NCBI GenBank assembly: GCA_013407085.1
Contig: JACCGJ010001801.1
Coordinates: 124,001-188,000, forward strand
Direction: 5' to 3'
DNA: 64,000 bases
Source of the DNA: Atriophallophorus winterbourni
Lineage: Eukaryota > Platyhelminthes > Trematoda > Plagiorchiida > Microphallidae
The notes beneath the pieces are model-generated. The model was not told where the DNA came from, searched no databases, and saw only the letters and a program-made list of their open reading frames with translations. This document shows, piece by piece, positions 1 to 11,807 of the stretch (the stretch's first letter is position 1; every line of letters begins with the position of its first letter). The translations under genes and the position numbers were made by a program.

Positions 1-790
1 CGAGCTTGCTCGCCATTCGATATTCGACAAATCGAATTTCGGTGGAGAGGTTTCGTTCCTGAATTGTCTTTCAAATGTTTTTCAGTTGACAAATTCAGAT
101 GGATAAATAATTGAGCTTAATAGTCATGAATTATATTGAATAAAATATCATTAAAGCCAATTCATTCATATTGTTTAAAAATAATACTTGTTTCAACGTA
201 ATATAAATTCAGTAAGTGAACACTTCAATACATATTTGAACGGATGTTACAAGAAACGTTGCTGTAATGCTTACTGAAGTAAACATTTAAACATTGGTGT
301 TCATCACTCATCATTCTAAAGATCACTTTGTTTTTATTCGCAAATTCGAATGCAATCGAAGTATGTTTGAAAGACTCGAACCTCGATAACTAAGCGTCGT
401 TGATTCAATGAATTATATCTAAACACAATCGACAAATATAGATTCAATAAACCTGAGCAAGTTTATCTTATTATTATTTTAGTAAAACAATTGAATTTAA
501 ACTGAATTTTCATTATTAGACTGCTTTGCGTTATTTGAAATTGTGAAGTACTCAAACTGAGCGTAATATTGTCGATTTTAGGTGAAAGTGCGATTTGCGA
601 ACAGACTTTGTAATCTGTATAGCACGCATTTCGACAATTTTGCCATGACAACCATTAGGAAAATTGATGAAAATATATCCATGTAAATATATCATGCCAA
701 AAATAGCAGTTCAACAAAAATGCATCCAGCCGTGATTGTGGCTGTTCTTCAGAAATGACAGTCGAGACAAGATATTACCCAAACAACATT
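1..790. other. Intergenic, no gene recognised
   Basis: AT-rich sequence with only short chance ORFs on both strands. I see no domain, splice structure or repeat that I can name. Confidence 0.5.
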
Positions 791-796
791 TCCTGA

Positions 797-1027
797 ATTT
801 TTGTGAAGTCAGAATCGATAAATGAGTAGTATACATGATAAACAAAGTTATGCTTGTATGCCACTGTTATATAGGGTTCGTACAACGAACCACGATGTTC
901 AGACAGAGAATCACAAAGTGATTCTTGGTCAAAGCACTCAAGGGGCCTATGGATGACCAAAGTAATGTGTTGCTCACATCCCCATCCCCCTTGTGTAAGG
1001 GATGGGAATGTGAGCAACACATTACTT
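797..1027 (-). repeat. Short dispersed hammerhead-family repeat, copy without the ribozyme core
   Basis: Read on the minus strand, this matches the body of the short repeat seen many times in the window. It has the GATGTGAGCA block, the AATCACTTTGTGATTC palindrome, the ACATCGTGGTTCGTTGTA block and the TATATAACAGTGGCATACAAG block. The copy begins just downstream of where other copies carry the hammerhead cleavage site and has no CTGATGA/GAAA core of its own. The family was assigned by direct comparison with the copies near 6.9, 31.9, 37.0 and 50.0 kb. Confidence 0.75.
961..1026. repeat. Near-perfect 28-bp inverted repeat (hairpin)
   Basis: The arms are 961-988 and 999-1026, with one mismatch in 28 bp and a 10-nt spacer. 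Each arm is the GATGTGAGCA-containing segment of the short repeat, so two copies meet head to head at the end that normally follows the ribozyme. A transcript would fold into a stable hairpin. Confidence 0.9.
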
Positions 1028-1035
1028 TAGTATAT

Positions 1036-2310
1036 ATGATGTTCGAAAATCAACCACCACGCACTAACCAGGGGTTTGCAAAATATTTTAAGCAACCAGC
1101 GGTGCTGCAATGTACCGATCGTGGAGTTTAGGTAAGTCTCAACAAGTAGCTGAATTTAAAGCTGCTACTGGGGATTTATCCTCGACTTTGCAAAACGTAT
1201 TTCAGGAATTACAAATTTCCGAGTTCGGTTTGAGTAGCTCACATTCAGTTTATTACATTTATGCAAACACCGCACGCTCCTATTTTTAGCTGGGAATTAC
1301 GTCTGAGAGAGCAACAGCATTATAGAAATTACTAATTAAGAATGATCGTAATAAACTTAGTATATGTACACTACATTTTCCATTTACATTTCAGCCCGTT
1401 CCTTCAATGATCGTTTCATCACGCTGACGTTCGTACTCTGTGATTTTGCAGATTATTGTGCTCAGAATAGTTTTGAATCTTCATACCAGTTCCGGAGCTG
1501 AACCTATGCATAGTAAACAATATATCGTCCTCAGCGAACATATATACAATTAATTATTATCGCTCGAGATTAGTAGAAATGCTGCAATGAGCAAGCACCG
1601 GCGAATGAATTTTCCAAGTAAAAATCCATAAAACTCACGAAATATTGTAGTTGACAAGTGTCGAAGAACGACGTTTGCCGCGGTTACATTCGATTTACCC
1701 GATTCATAAAAGACATCGTATCACAAAAGATTTCCTCACGGAAAGAGACACTTACGGAATAAAATATATCAGCGACAGTCAATGAGATGTAATGTTGTTG
1801 GGGGCAGCGTTTATTTCACGAATCACGGTGATCGAATAAATGTTTTAATGTGTGATTTAAAATAAATAATATTTTGTAAATATCAAATCACGTTACATGC
1901 TGTTTTGAAGCGGTGTTGGGAGGCTTGTATTTGTTACACGTAGGCAAGTTTATGATTCAATTCACGAGTTTATTGTTCACGATTGTGTATTGTATCAAGC
2001 AGTAGAATATTTGTTTGAGACGGAAAGTTCAAGCTTGCGATGCGTGTCTGGTGATTGAAATTTTGTAGGTTTTCATTATTGTGGGCAAATTTCCAAGCAT
2101 ACGCAGAAAGCCGAAAGCACGCGTGTAAGTGACCTGGCAATGCATGATGTTCTTTAGGCCTCTGCGAACACACGCTACAAGAAACGTTTTAGATTTGTTT
2201 CACCTCAAAGTTATCGGCCACAGTGGTGCCTAATGAGATATTCTGCCAATTCACAGCACTTGGCATTATGTGGTCAGCACGCCTTTCTGTGCCAGATATG
2301 AATTAATTCT
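1036..2310. other. Intergenic, nothing recognised
   Basis: AT-rich sequence without a supported gene, RNA or repeat. Confidence 0.45.
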
Positions 2311-2495
2311 GATTGTTGTTGTTGGCCTCCTTCAGACGATATAGTCTATGCATGCACCTCGCACACACTGAATTGACTCATGCTCCACAGCTTTTTGAAT
2401 GACTGAACAGTCCTATCTGAGAGAAACAATCTCTTCCACAGCTCTTGCAACGATACGCAGTACTCAATCTATCGGCTCAATTGCACACCGGTGGC
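2311..2495 (-). mobile_element. 5'-truncated LINE 3' end (CAA-tailed family)
   Basis: Reverse-complement similarity to the ends of the copies at 10.8, 33.8 and 41.7 kb. It contains the degenerate C-terminal zinc-finger segment of the ORF2 protein (a C-x2-C-GRDC-like pattern) and ends in GAAGGAGGCCAACAACAACA. The tail is a short CAA repeat, not poly-A, as is usual for RTE-like LINEs. Frame is lost, so it is a dead fragment. Confidence 0.75.
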
Positions 2496-4969
2496 GTAAT
2501 TAGCTATGAGTAAATTCATGGTATTCTTTCACAGACACCACTCTACCTACATCACCTTCTAATTGATTCTGAAGTTTAATAAACGATGCGCTGTTACGCG
2601 AATACGAATTTCAGCAATTTACTTTGAAATTGATTGTCGAATGTAAAAGGAACGTCTAGTTCCATTTTTTTGATAACCTGGAATTTTATTCGTTGTAATT
2701 CGTGATTGATACAAATGCTAAAAATCGAATGGAATAAAGACAACTAATTTTCATGCGATGCATCATTAATTCAGGGTGAAATCCCAATTTAAACGGTATA
2801 TTTTGCGCATACGGACGAAATCTTCGAAACAAGATCACGAAGCCTGTACTTTCTCAACTTTTTCAGCATGGAGCTGCACGAGTTACTGTGCTTGCGCCAA
2901 GCTCGTAATATAGGGAAAATTGTATCCAGATATTGATTGTGTGTGGACAAAATCTGAGTGTAATCCCTTGGCAAATACTAACTGAAAATAATTTTCGAAT
3001 AATATGGAAAGCATTCCCGAAATATTTATCATGATTGATAGCAACCTCTGCGCAATCTGCTATCAAAATTCTTGAGATTTAATGGAAGGTCTGTTTACCA
3101 TAAAACGTTTTTTTGCACTTTTCAAGCCGGAACATAAATCAGCAAAGGTAAGCGGTACAACCACGGTCCTATGTCCATTCAGTTTTAAAGTATGTTAGAG
3201 ATTTGTAGTATGGTGTCATTCTTTAATAGAAAGTTTAATAATAGCTGTAATTTAACTGATGTTCATAACATTAAGGTCAAGTTCAAATTGCCGCTGCTTT
3301 CGTATTATTAACCGAAATATGTATTGGCTTATCATCTCGTGTTCCGAATGCTAGAAATCATATGCTGTTATTATCCTTGATCACAATAAGAAATGAAAAA
3401 TGTTTCTAGATTTATTTTACCCAGTAAATAAAATCTGTTTCACGTATAACCCGAGCTAAAATGAATCCAGGCACATCAACTAATTTGGAGTTCAGCTGTC
3501 AAATTTCGACCAGCATTGCCTCGTATGACATTTCCGGTAGCCTACTGTGAACATGGAACCACGTTGAAAGCGCGTCGGACAGATGGAGTCAAATTATGTG
3601 GACGATATTCAACTTCCATTCGAGTTGAAAAGTTTCTCGAAATGTGCAATCAATCAATAACCATGGGCAGCAGTCACACACCGAAAATTATTTTAGCCAT
3701 GTCAAACAACGAGAAATAACTTCACAAAAAGGACTTGATGACATCGAACGCAATGAAAGTTAAAAACCAGTAACATGGTGATCACAAATTTTAACTGATT
3801 ATTGATAACATCTTCTATTATCAAAATAATGGCAGCGCTCAAAATTAAGGACCGAAATTTCGTGTTTTAATTTACCGCGACGGCACGATGTTATCCAACG
3901 GTTTGTGAGTTTACACTGTAATCAAAGCGTAGCAATGTTTCGTGAAAATTTCATAGCGTTTAGTGTTCGTCAACCAGTATCGTTTGTACTTTGCCAGTGT
4001 CCTTTCTGTTTAGCAAATTGAAACAGAGCATGTTTTTGCTCAGCCCGAAGGTAACAATACAATGTTTGATTCCAAACTGAGCAGCCAAATGCATTTTAGT
4101 TGCAAATCATCGCGTGAAACACGAGGATGCGTTTTATACACTTCCCCAAAAAAGTCACGAAAACTTAGCTTCAGCTTGATGCAGTAGGCATAAGATTCTT
4201 TAAAGTAAACTTATCTTATTATCTTGAATGCGATCGAAATCGACAGAATTGTTTTACGCAATATCACACGAAATCGATTTCACTTTAATACTGGATACTG
4301 ATCACATTCATTCTTCACTTTTACTTTCTCATGTGTGTCTATATTAGAGCTTGATTTAGAATAAAGAAAACTATATCATTCGCTTTAACTTGTATGACTA
4401 TTCCTCAAAAATTTGAAATTTAGGTAGAACATCACTTTAGTAAAGCCGAAATCTGCTCTTGAGAGCGCGCAATGATGTCTGCATCGTCGAAAAACAGCAG
4501 GCCACTGATTAAAACATCAGTACATCGGTTTTTGCTTTCAAATAAGTCAGACTTAAAAGCCTGCTATTTCATCGTATGATTAGAAACATCCCTTTAATTC
4601 TCTACACGAAATCATGTTTCAGGTGCGTGACAAAGTAACTGCCAAACAGAGTACCGGTAAAACCCATATTCTAATTTAAGGTCGAATTTTTAAATGTAAT
4701 AGGAGCTAAACTCTCAATGCCCGAGCGGAAAATAAAGAAAACGTTTAGCAGTTTGAACAACCTCTTCCTTGTCACTTCAAACAACCTCATTTTGAATAAT
4801 GAATTTGGAATTTCGCATCACTTGTGGGACAGACTACCCCCTGCCACTGCTGAGGGTGCTGTCACGGTAACGGATGCATCAAAGCTTTTCTACCGTTTTT
4901 GATTATCTCTAATGGAGCCAGTAGCCTTTTCTCTCACTCAGGATTAAACCGTCCATTTGAGCTCATGAA
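2496..4969. other. Intergenic, nothing recognised
   Basis: Only ORFs under 70 codons that match no family I know. No repeat was identified. Confidence 0.45.
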
Positions 4970-5175
4970 GTCTGCTAGGCATGCTACGACAGATCTTTGA
5001 ACGTTTACTCCGGGTTCATTTCCTATTATACACCTGGTTCTATCCTATACTGGTTAAGTCTGATATAATGGCTCAAAAATATATATATCATTGAGCATCT
5101 GAGCTGGTCGACAGGTTTCAAAATGTGCAATACATTGATCGTCTCGGACTACCGGGCCTAAGGGAATTTTCACAA
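4970..5175 (+). mobile_element. Very degenerate LINE reverse-transcriptase fragment (CR1/jockey-like)
   Basis: Frames joined by eye give LLGMLRQIFERL, then QKYIYH, then ASELVDRFQNVQYIDRLGLP. This lines up with the RT C-terminal region of the better copy at 13.3-13.6 kb (LLGIFRRIFGRF, DKIYHRATKLV, YTERLRRLGL). Stops and frameshifts break it throughout. It is probably an old 5'-truncated copy. The match is by inspection only. Confidence 0.5.
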
Positions 5176-6829
5176 AATACTGCAAGCCAAGCCTATCCTT
5201 ATACATGAAGTCCTTACTACTGTTTTAACCCCCTGGATAAAGTATCCTAACTACAAACTGTTAGCAACGCCATAAGTCGCGGTTGAGTGTCGGAAATTCC
5301 AATAAAACAAACAAAACGGCCACTAGAATATTTATTCGGTGCGTGTTTGTTTTGATTTGAGTTCCCTACCTTTATCGGGCTCACCAATTTGTATTAGAAT
5401 GACTCCTAGAATAACGCCCCAGGAATTTAGGAGAAAACGCATAGGACAATGAATTTTATAGCGCGCTAGGCAAAACGTGTACAACGGTACTAAAGGGCAG
5501 TCACGCAGCACGCGTCTACGGAAGAAGTGTCAATGTCAATGTTTTTAGGTCCAGTAAAACACATTTGTTACACATGCAAATTCGTTAAATTCCACTCGTT
5601 TGGCTTGACGTTTACACGTGAGCTAACGGTGATATGGCCCCACCTATTTGCAAATCATTTCTCTGCGTAACCTCAATCACGAGGACTAATCCATCAAACT
5701 ATGTAAACGTATATATTTTTTTATCTTTATTTCGAGCATGTGGTTATAGTAGAGTTACATGCATTTTAAACAATAATCCTGAATTTTGATTTCGGTACAA
5801 TAGTAAATTGCGCATCGCCTAGCAGGTAGCATAGATTATTTCTAGCAGAGGTAATCGGGCTTTATTCTTTAAACAATAAGCAAAAAGTGTGACTCGGCGA
5901 ATGTAGTTCTTAGCAAATATGAGATTTTCAGAGGTTTCATGAGGTGGATTTGTTTTGCTGAGCTCGGTTTTGGAAGCATGCTCCATTCACACAGCAACAT
6001 AAGGTTGGTACATATGACAGATATCGATCTTCGACTTACCAGTTGATCTTTTGCTGTGAAATCTGATCTGAATATACAGTTTTACGAAAACCAATGGATG
6101 GCCTGCGTCTCGAGCTGCACTCTGGTATTATCTCGTGAGAATTATGAGTTCCCTGGCAAAAACAAGATTAAGCTGATGCTAAACATTAGAATTCCGAAGT
6201 CATTTAAAAGTGTGCTTTCAAGCTTCTAAATATGCTGCGACGGATTTGTAATATCGACCCCGTCTGTGTTAGGCTGGGGACCACACCAACCGTCTTCAAA
6301 CTAAGTCGTGGTTTGCGAAAGCTCGGTTACAATTTCGAGAATTGAAAAGTTAATTCGTGCAAAGTACTGCGCAAAAAATTGTTCATTAGCTCAGAGTCTA
6401 GATCTTGTAAACGGATGATCTTATTTTATCTCGTTAAAGATATGCTTGCAGATGAATACAAGCTTGTTGTTTTGTGAGAAAACGTGTTTCACAATCGGGG
6501 AAGATCAACATCATAAAAGTTATTTTTTTAAAATAATTCCTTATCATTTTAATCCGGTGAAATTAAGAACTATCACGACGAACATATGTGCTCGCGTTTT
6601 CAAAATCACTATAAATATGACCAGTTCGGTCCGACCAAAGTGATCACTATACGTGGGTTTAATAAAACATCAACAGAAGAAATATAATCCGCACTAATAT
6701 AACTTGTTGCTTTCATCCCCCGCACATACACAGCTCAACCGCCTTCTGGCTGTTTGTCATCGTCATGTAAAAACAGCAATGCTAAGTGCATTGAAGCTTG
6801 AACTACTGGTAAAGTGGTAGACAACGTTG
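5176..6829. other. Intergenic, nothing recognised
   Basis: No gene or repeat I can support, apart from scattered short ORFs. Confidence 0.45.
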
Positions 6830-7290
6830 TATTTGACTGCCAATATTATATAGGGTTCTTACACTTTACGACTGTTTCAAGGCTCACTGAACCTGATCCA
6901 ACTGTCTCCACCTGACGATGGCAAATAGATAGAAACCGGTAGGGGTGTGTAAGTGTGAGGGATGTAAGCACAACGATATATTGTTATTTTATTAGCGTCT
7001 CGAGCGGTTGGACAAGTATCACTTTATGATTCTGTATTTGAACGTCGTGTTCATTTTTAAGAGACATAAACAACATTGGCATACAATTATAACTATATTT
7101 AACAATGTACCACTGTTTCAAGGCTCAATGCACAAGATCTAACCGACTCCACCTGTCAACGGCAGTTGTGGTTTGCAACTGATGAGGATATGAGCACCAC
7201 AATATATTGGCGCTCCGAGTGCGCTTCGAGTGCTTGACCAGGAGTAACTTTGTGATTTTGTACTTGGACTTTGTTGTTCTTTTTAAGAAT
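6830..7290 (+). repeat. Tandem dimer of the hammerhead-carrying short repeat
   Basis: Two diverged units lie head to tail. The shared block ACTGTTTCAAGGCTCA starts at 6871 and again at 7112, a period of 241 bp. Each unit then has a CTCCACCTG block where the ribozyme lies, a GAGCACxACxATATATTG block, and an xACTTTxTGATT block. The first unit keeps a recognisable hammerhead core (6904-6947). In the second the core is largely lost. Head-to-tail tandem copies with a ribozyme in each unit are what retrozymes and satellite-like ribozyme repeats look like. Confidence 0.8.
6904..6947 (+). ncRNA. Hammerhead ribozyme (type I, stem II decayed)
   Basis: The order is stem I strand CTCCAC, core CTGACGA (6912-6918), stem II region, GAAA (6932-6935), CCGGTA, then stem I' GGGGTG. 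Stem III is minimal: A-C / G-U around CG, with cleavage expected after the GTA triplet. Stem II pairing is imperfect compared with sister copies, so activity is doubtful. Confidence 0.65.
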
Positions 7291-10200
7291 CATATATAAG
7301 AGCTACAGTCCGTCCTGTTTGCCTAAAAATGTGCACACTCAAGTTTATTAGCAGTTTAGACAGAGAGAAATAAAAACCCTATGTAACATCAGCATCTAAA
7401 TGTATTCCATTCTGTTTCACGGAAACAGAATGCTTTCAACAATAAGAAAGGTAAACGTTTCCACATCCGCAATCGAATTTTGCATTCAATTCTGTTCGAT
7501 TCTTATTAACCATCAAAGAATAAGATGTTTATCTTGAACGAAGAGAACGTGAATGTTTATATTCAATAACAATATTTCATGCAGAATGGGGAACTTGAGT
7601 TCAATCAAAATGTTAATGTGCAATTTATTTCGAAAGGACACCGTAGGCCACGAACGTTTAGGTCCACATTGCGGTAGAGAAAACGTTTCTGTTATTCCGA
7701 ATTTTTCATTGCATATAGCCAAAATATGATGCCAGAACAAATGATTCATTTCATTTGGCGGCGATTGTTTATTTCCATTGAAAGTATGATTGTCACACCT
7801 TCTGGTTTTTTGTTGGTTAATCAACACAGTTGCTTGGTATAGATTTGCAAACCATGAACTTTGCAACATGAATCAAAGTCTTCCCGATGACATTTAGTTT
7901 GAATTTAGAATGTAATTTTTCATAACCGTGACTTTATCGGTTGCGTTAATTTTCTTTATTGCCTGAATCGAGAAAGCACCATCTGTTATTTGAAAATGAT
8001 TAATTAACACTTTAGCGACCTCATATGAAAATAAAAGCAGTTGTTCTTCACACGGCTTGAAATGGTTAAATTAAATTTTTAAGGTGGCCATCAGAACGGT
8101 TCAGCAATCTAGAAATTCACGAACGACTACTGATATTCCTTTTATATAAAGAAATTCTCCACTCCAAGTATGAGAGGATGAATGGGTATAACTCGTGAAT
8201 GTGACTCTTGATTTAATCGATATAATTTTTGGTGGTAAACCTTGCATTAATTTTCAATCGTACGCCGCAGGCTTAAATCCTGCTAAAGTTGCATATTCAG
8301 GTGAATATGCATAACCCAGATCCTCATCGTATGTATATTTAAAATGAGAAGATATACACGGTAGCTCAGCCACGAGCAATTTTATGGAATCATATCAAGT
8401 GTACAGGTAATGAAACCACTGAAGTCTGATGAACAATGGCACGAAACCTGACAAGTCAATATTTTAGAAATTGCTTTCTCATCATTATGGGGAATCAATC
8501 GCAGATTACACTCTATCGCTGATTTTCCGCTCAGCCATAATAGCGTCATTCGACCATGAATCAAAACAAAATGTTCTCACATAGAATGATCGGTTTTAGA
8601 GGCAGACTACCAGTTTACTGAAGGACAGGCATGGCCGCGATACAATGACTCACACCAGCCTGTATTACGGGTACGCCAAAGGATGTTTTGCCAGATCATT
8701 TTGTGATTAAGGTCAATTAAACATTCTTCCCGAACATGCACATTAAGGGGTCATATACAACTACATTTACAAACCACACTATGGAGCGTTAGAGTGGGGA
8801 TATGTAACCTACTTTTACTATATTGACTCCATTCTCACCATCGCTGGTTATTTGAACTGTTCCAGCATGGAGATCTTCCAAATAAAGTTTCATCCAAGCA
8901 CAACAAAATCTACGTTTTGACCGTCCAGGTTGTAGCCTCTATTCAACAGGTGTTTGCTGAATTTAATAAATAAATTAACGACAGATTTTTCCCTCTAAAT
9001 GTAAAGCTGTTTCTAGTACACGCTATCAAAAGTCGTCCATTTTAGTTATGGATCATTTGACGTTACACGATTATAATCCGATAAGCAGCCAGCATGTACT
9101 TTTTGTGAATTCAGCCTATTACGAAATCTAAAAGTATTTTTTAATCACACCATTCGTGAGCGATACGGTCAAACTATTTTTATGATTATCCTGAGAAATC
9201 ACCTTTTTGAAAGAAGTATCTATTGCTACAGATTTCCCATCATGCACGGTATTCATACCGTATTACTTAATTTGGGACAATAATGGATTATAGACGTGAA
9301 TTTCCATCAACATTTGAACTAACCGATCGCTTACACAAACGTTTTGCTCAATTCTGGCACAATTCACGGATGTGCTCTATTCGTATGTGTGCTTGCCCCC
9401 CCATTTTTGCTGACAGATTAATTCAGATGCAGGTTCTGATGAATCATTGTGCATAATGATATAATTTTGGATGCACATCAACCTAAAACCAAGCTTACCA
9501 ACAGCAATCTTGCTAAATGATGAGCAGAGCAAAAGTGGTCGAAAAACCCTGTTTTATGGTTGGTTAATTCAACGATAAATTGTTGCAACAACCTTCAAAC
9601 GAACACCATCAAATCTGAATCGTCAAAGAACTTTATTTTCCTTCCCCATTCGACAAAGTAATTTGCATGAATGCAGAAGCTTCGCGTGAATCTCACCTCT
9701 TACTTCAGCAGATTTTTTGGTAAAACTGTCAGAAATCAAACGTAAATTCGTCTGCTAAAGTTTAATTTGTTAGCTTGATTTATTGCCAACATCCGTAAGA
9801 GATTTACAAAAAAATCGAGGAATCAAGTTTTATGGCCCGGACGAAAAGGGATATTTAATTTCTGTACAGAATATTATAATAAATAATCGAGAGTAAATTG
9901 TTAGAATAATTGTGAGAGAATATGTATGATGGAGTACATCTGAGAGGCGGTCAGGTTGATTATGACGAATTAAGCAGATTATTTCAGGCAGATTATGAAG
10001 AATTTAACAAAGTAATTATGCTGTTCGTTTAGAATTACCCGATGCAATTATTCTTAACCAAATGTTAATCGTTTAATTTTCTCTAAATAAAAACAGCATT
10101 TGCTATTAATTGCGTAAAACAATTGATCCAATATGCTGCTAAAAGCGTTAATATTAATATAAAGAACATGCATTACAGTAAGATGAACATGGCCAATATG

Positions 10201-10667
10201 TGATCAATGAATCAGAGATAACTCGAAATAAGAGCGTCAAATCTAGCTCTGTGCACAATGTTCTAACACTAAAGCAAAATTCTCTGACCCCATATTTTCT
10301 ACAAATTTCTTTCACAACACATAAACCCGTGTTTCTTCTGATTGCCAGATCTTAGGAGTGTCGCATTTTAGCCAAATCTTCGAGTGGACGAAAAGAAAAG
10401 CGTAGTAATGTATCCTGGTGAAGCCGATAAGTGAATACCTAAATAATTTGTTGACTATATTCTGCATTCGACTGAACTCACGGGACAATTTACTTTTTAC
10501 TTGACGAATACAGCCTATACTCTCGTATGCTGATTTTGTTGTTGTCCTATAAATCCAAGCTATATCCACGGTTAAGTCAGATTGTAGATTCAAGATTCAA
10601 GTTTTAAGGTTAAAAAAGCAAATAGCTGTAGAATAACACAGAGTTAACGGATACCAGTTAAACAGAT
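7291..10667. other. Intergenic, nothing recognised
   Basis: This stretch includes a 118-codon ORF (minus strand, 7513-7869) and a 93-codon ORF (minus strand, 10312-10593). Neither shows a domain, signal peptide or flanking splice structure that I trust. Confidence 0.4.
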
Positions 10668-10713
10668 CTCATTTTCGCAAAGAAATTTCAGTGCAATCGG
10701 TTAGAGCAGTTTT

Positions 10714-10757
10714 TGGGTAACCTTTGACTTCTGACAGAGAAGCCTCATCAGACCAAG
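10714..10757 (-). ncRNA. Hammerhead-like motif, PLE type (core damaged)
   Basis: The minus strand has CTTGGT, then CTGATGA (10745-10751), then a GCTTCT/AGAAGT stem II. Where GAAA is expected it reads CAAA, so G12 is changed. GGTTACCC follows. Similar motifs are at 11436, 11600, 23278 and 50530. It is probably inactive. Confidence 0.5.
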
Positions 10758-10803
10758 GGTAATAGGCATGACAGGGAACATGATTAATTAGTAGTCAACC
10801 CCG

Positions 10804-11202
10804 TTTGCAAAAGAGATATGAAAGCTCTTGACATTGACCCGGCGAGTTGGGAAGAACTTGCTCTTGACCGCTCACATTGGAGGCACTGTGTAAAGCGTCG
10901 TCTGCAAGCTAGGGAGGAGCAGATACACCTCTTGCCTGCTGAACGCAGGTCACGCCGCCGGCGTGCAACTGACGCAATACAACCGAGTTCTGAATTTCGT
11001 TGCCAGCGCTGCAGGGAGATGGCGGACAACTGACGCAATACAACCGAGTTCTGAATTTCGTTGCCAGCGCTGCGGGAGAGATTGTTCCTCCCGAATCAGA
11101 CTGTTTAGTCACTCCAGAAGCTGCAAAACTTGAACATTCACGCAATTGTGATGTACATCCATGGTCGACATCGACCGAAGCAGGCCAACAACAACAACCC
11201 CC
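10804..11202 (+). mobile_element. LINE 3' end with 61-bp internal duplication (CAA-tailed family)
   Basis: Reads as the C-terminal end of a non-LTR retrotransposon ORF2: MKALDIDPASWEELALDRSHWRH and then an R-rich stretch. A C-x2-C zinc finger (CQRCRE) follows, and the 3' end is TGATGTACATCCATGGTCGACATCGACCGAAGCAGGCCAACAACAACAA in outline, CAA-tailed. The segment from CAACTGACGC at 10966 is duplicated at 11027 (period 61 bp), which shifts the frame. It is inserted into one arm of the PLE terminal repeat. Confidence 0.8.
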
Positions 11203-11435
11203 CACCACAGATTTGACCTTACCGCTAAACAGTCTGTAGTACGCCTACAGTTTGTCACGTCTTGTGGGAATGACCGGGATCAGTGGTCGATTTTCCTACT
11301 AGTGTTTATCTAAATCAATTTAATACAAGTGAACACGGTCAATGTCGGTTTGACACAGTGGCCGACATGCGTAAAAGTACATAACAAACGGGGCCAATTC
11401 AAAGAAATTTGAGTGCAATCGGTTAGAGCAGTTTT

Positions 11436-11476
11436 TGATAATATTTCACTTCTGACAGCGAATCTTCGTCAGACCA
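11436..11476 (-). ncRNA. Hammerhead-like motif, PLE type
   Basis: The minus strand reads CTGACGA (11466-11472), then a degenerate stem II ending GTCAGAAGT, then GAAA. The P-type copies have one unpaired purine between the core and stem II, which is unusual for a hammerhead. Activity is uncertain. Confidence 0.5.
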
Positions 11477-11599
11477 CTGATCCTGGTCATTCCTGGACGT
11501 GAAAAACTGTAGGCGTACTATAGGCTGTTTAGCGGTAAGGTTAAATCATGGTAGGGGTTTGACTACTACTTAATCATGTTCCCTGTCCTGGCTATCACC

Positions 11600-11641
11600 C
11601 TTGGTCTGACGAAACTTATATCAGAAGCGAAACGTTAACAA
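11600..11641 (+). ncRNA. Hammerhead-like motif, PLE type
   Basis: CTTGGT, CTGACGA (11606-11612), a degenerate stem II ending CAGAAGC, GAAA, CGTT, then AACAAA. The 5' flank CTTGGT is the same as in the better copy at 23278. It lies in the right arm of the inverted repeat. Confidence 0.5.
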
Positions 11642-11807
11642 AATTGCTCTAACCGATTGCATTCAAATTTCTTTGCATTATGAATACTCGATCGGTCCCA
11701 AACATATTCAAATCGCTTGCTAACAGGGCTAAGGTTAAGCTAATTTTTAAGAAAAAACAAAAATCTAGTTAACTAGTAGGTATAAGGTGAATAACAACTA
11801 TTTACCC

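Larger units (their letters stand above)
10668..11690. repeat. Inverted-repeat terminal structure of a Penelope-like element, interrupted by a LINE
   Basis: The left arm (about 10672-10803 plus 11203-11283) is the reverse complement of the right arm (about 11472-11690). Both share a GCAATCGGTTAGAGCA block, a hammerhead-like block, ACAGGGAACATGATTAA, and CTTACCGCTAAACAG. The loop is about 11284-11471. The left arm is split by a CAA-tailed LINE, and CAACCCC appears on both sides of it. It abuts the GIY-YIG-encoding PLE body to the right. The interpretation as PLE pseudo-LTRs is inference. Confidence 0.7.

Noticed and set aside
7513..7869. 118-codon minus-strand ORF
   Set aside because: No domain, signal, repeat or convincing splice sites; plausible by chance. 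Could be re-examined with RNA-seq.
10312..10593. 93-codon minus-strand ORF near the PLE terminal repeat
   Set aside because: Considered as part of the PLE protein but no motif matched.
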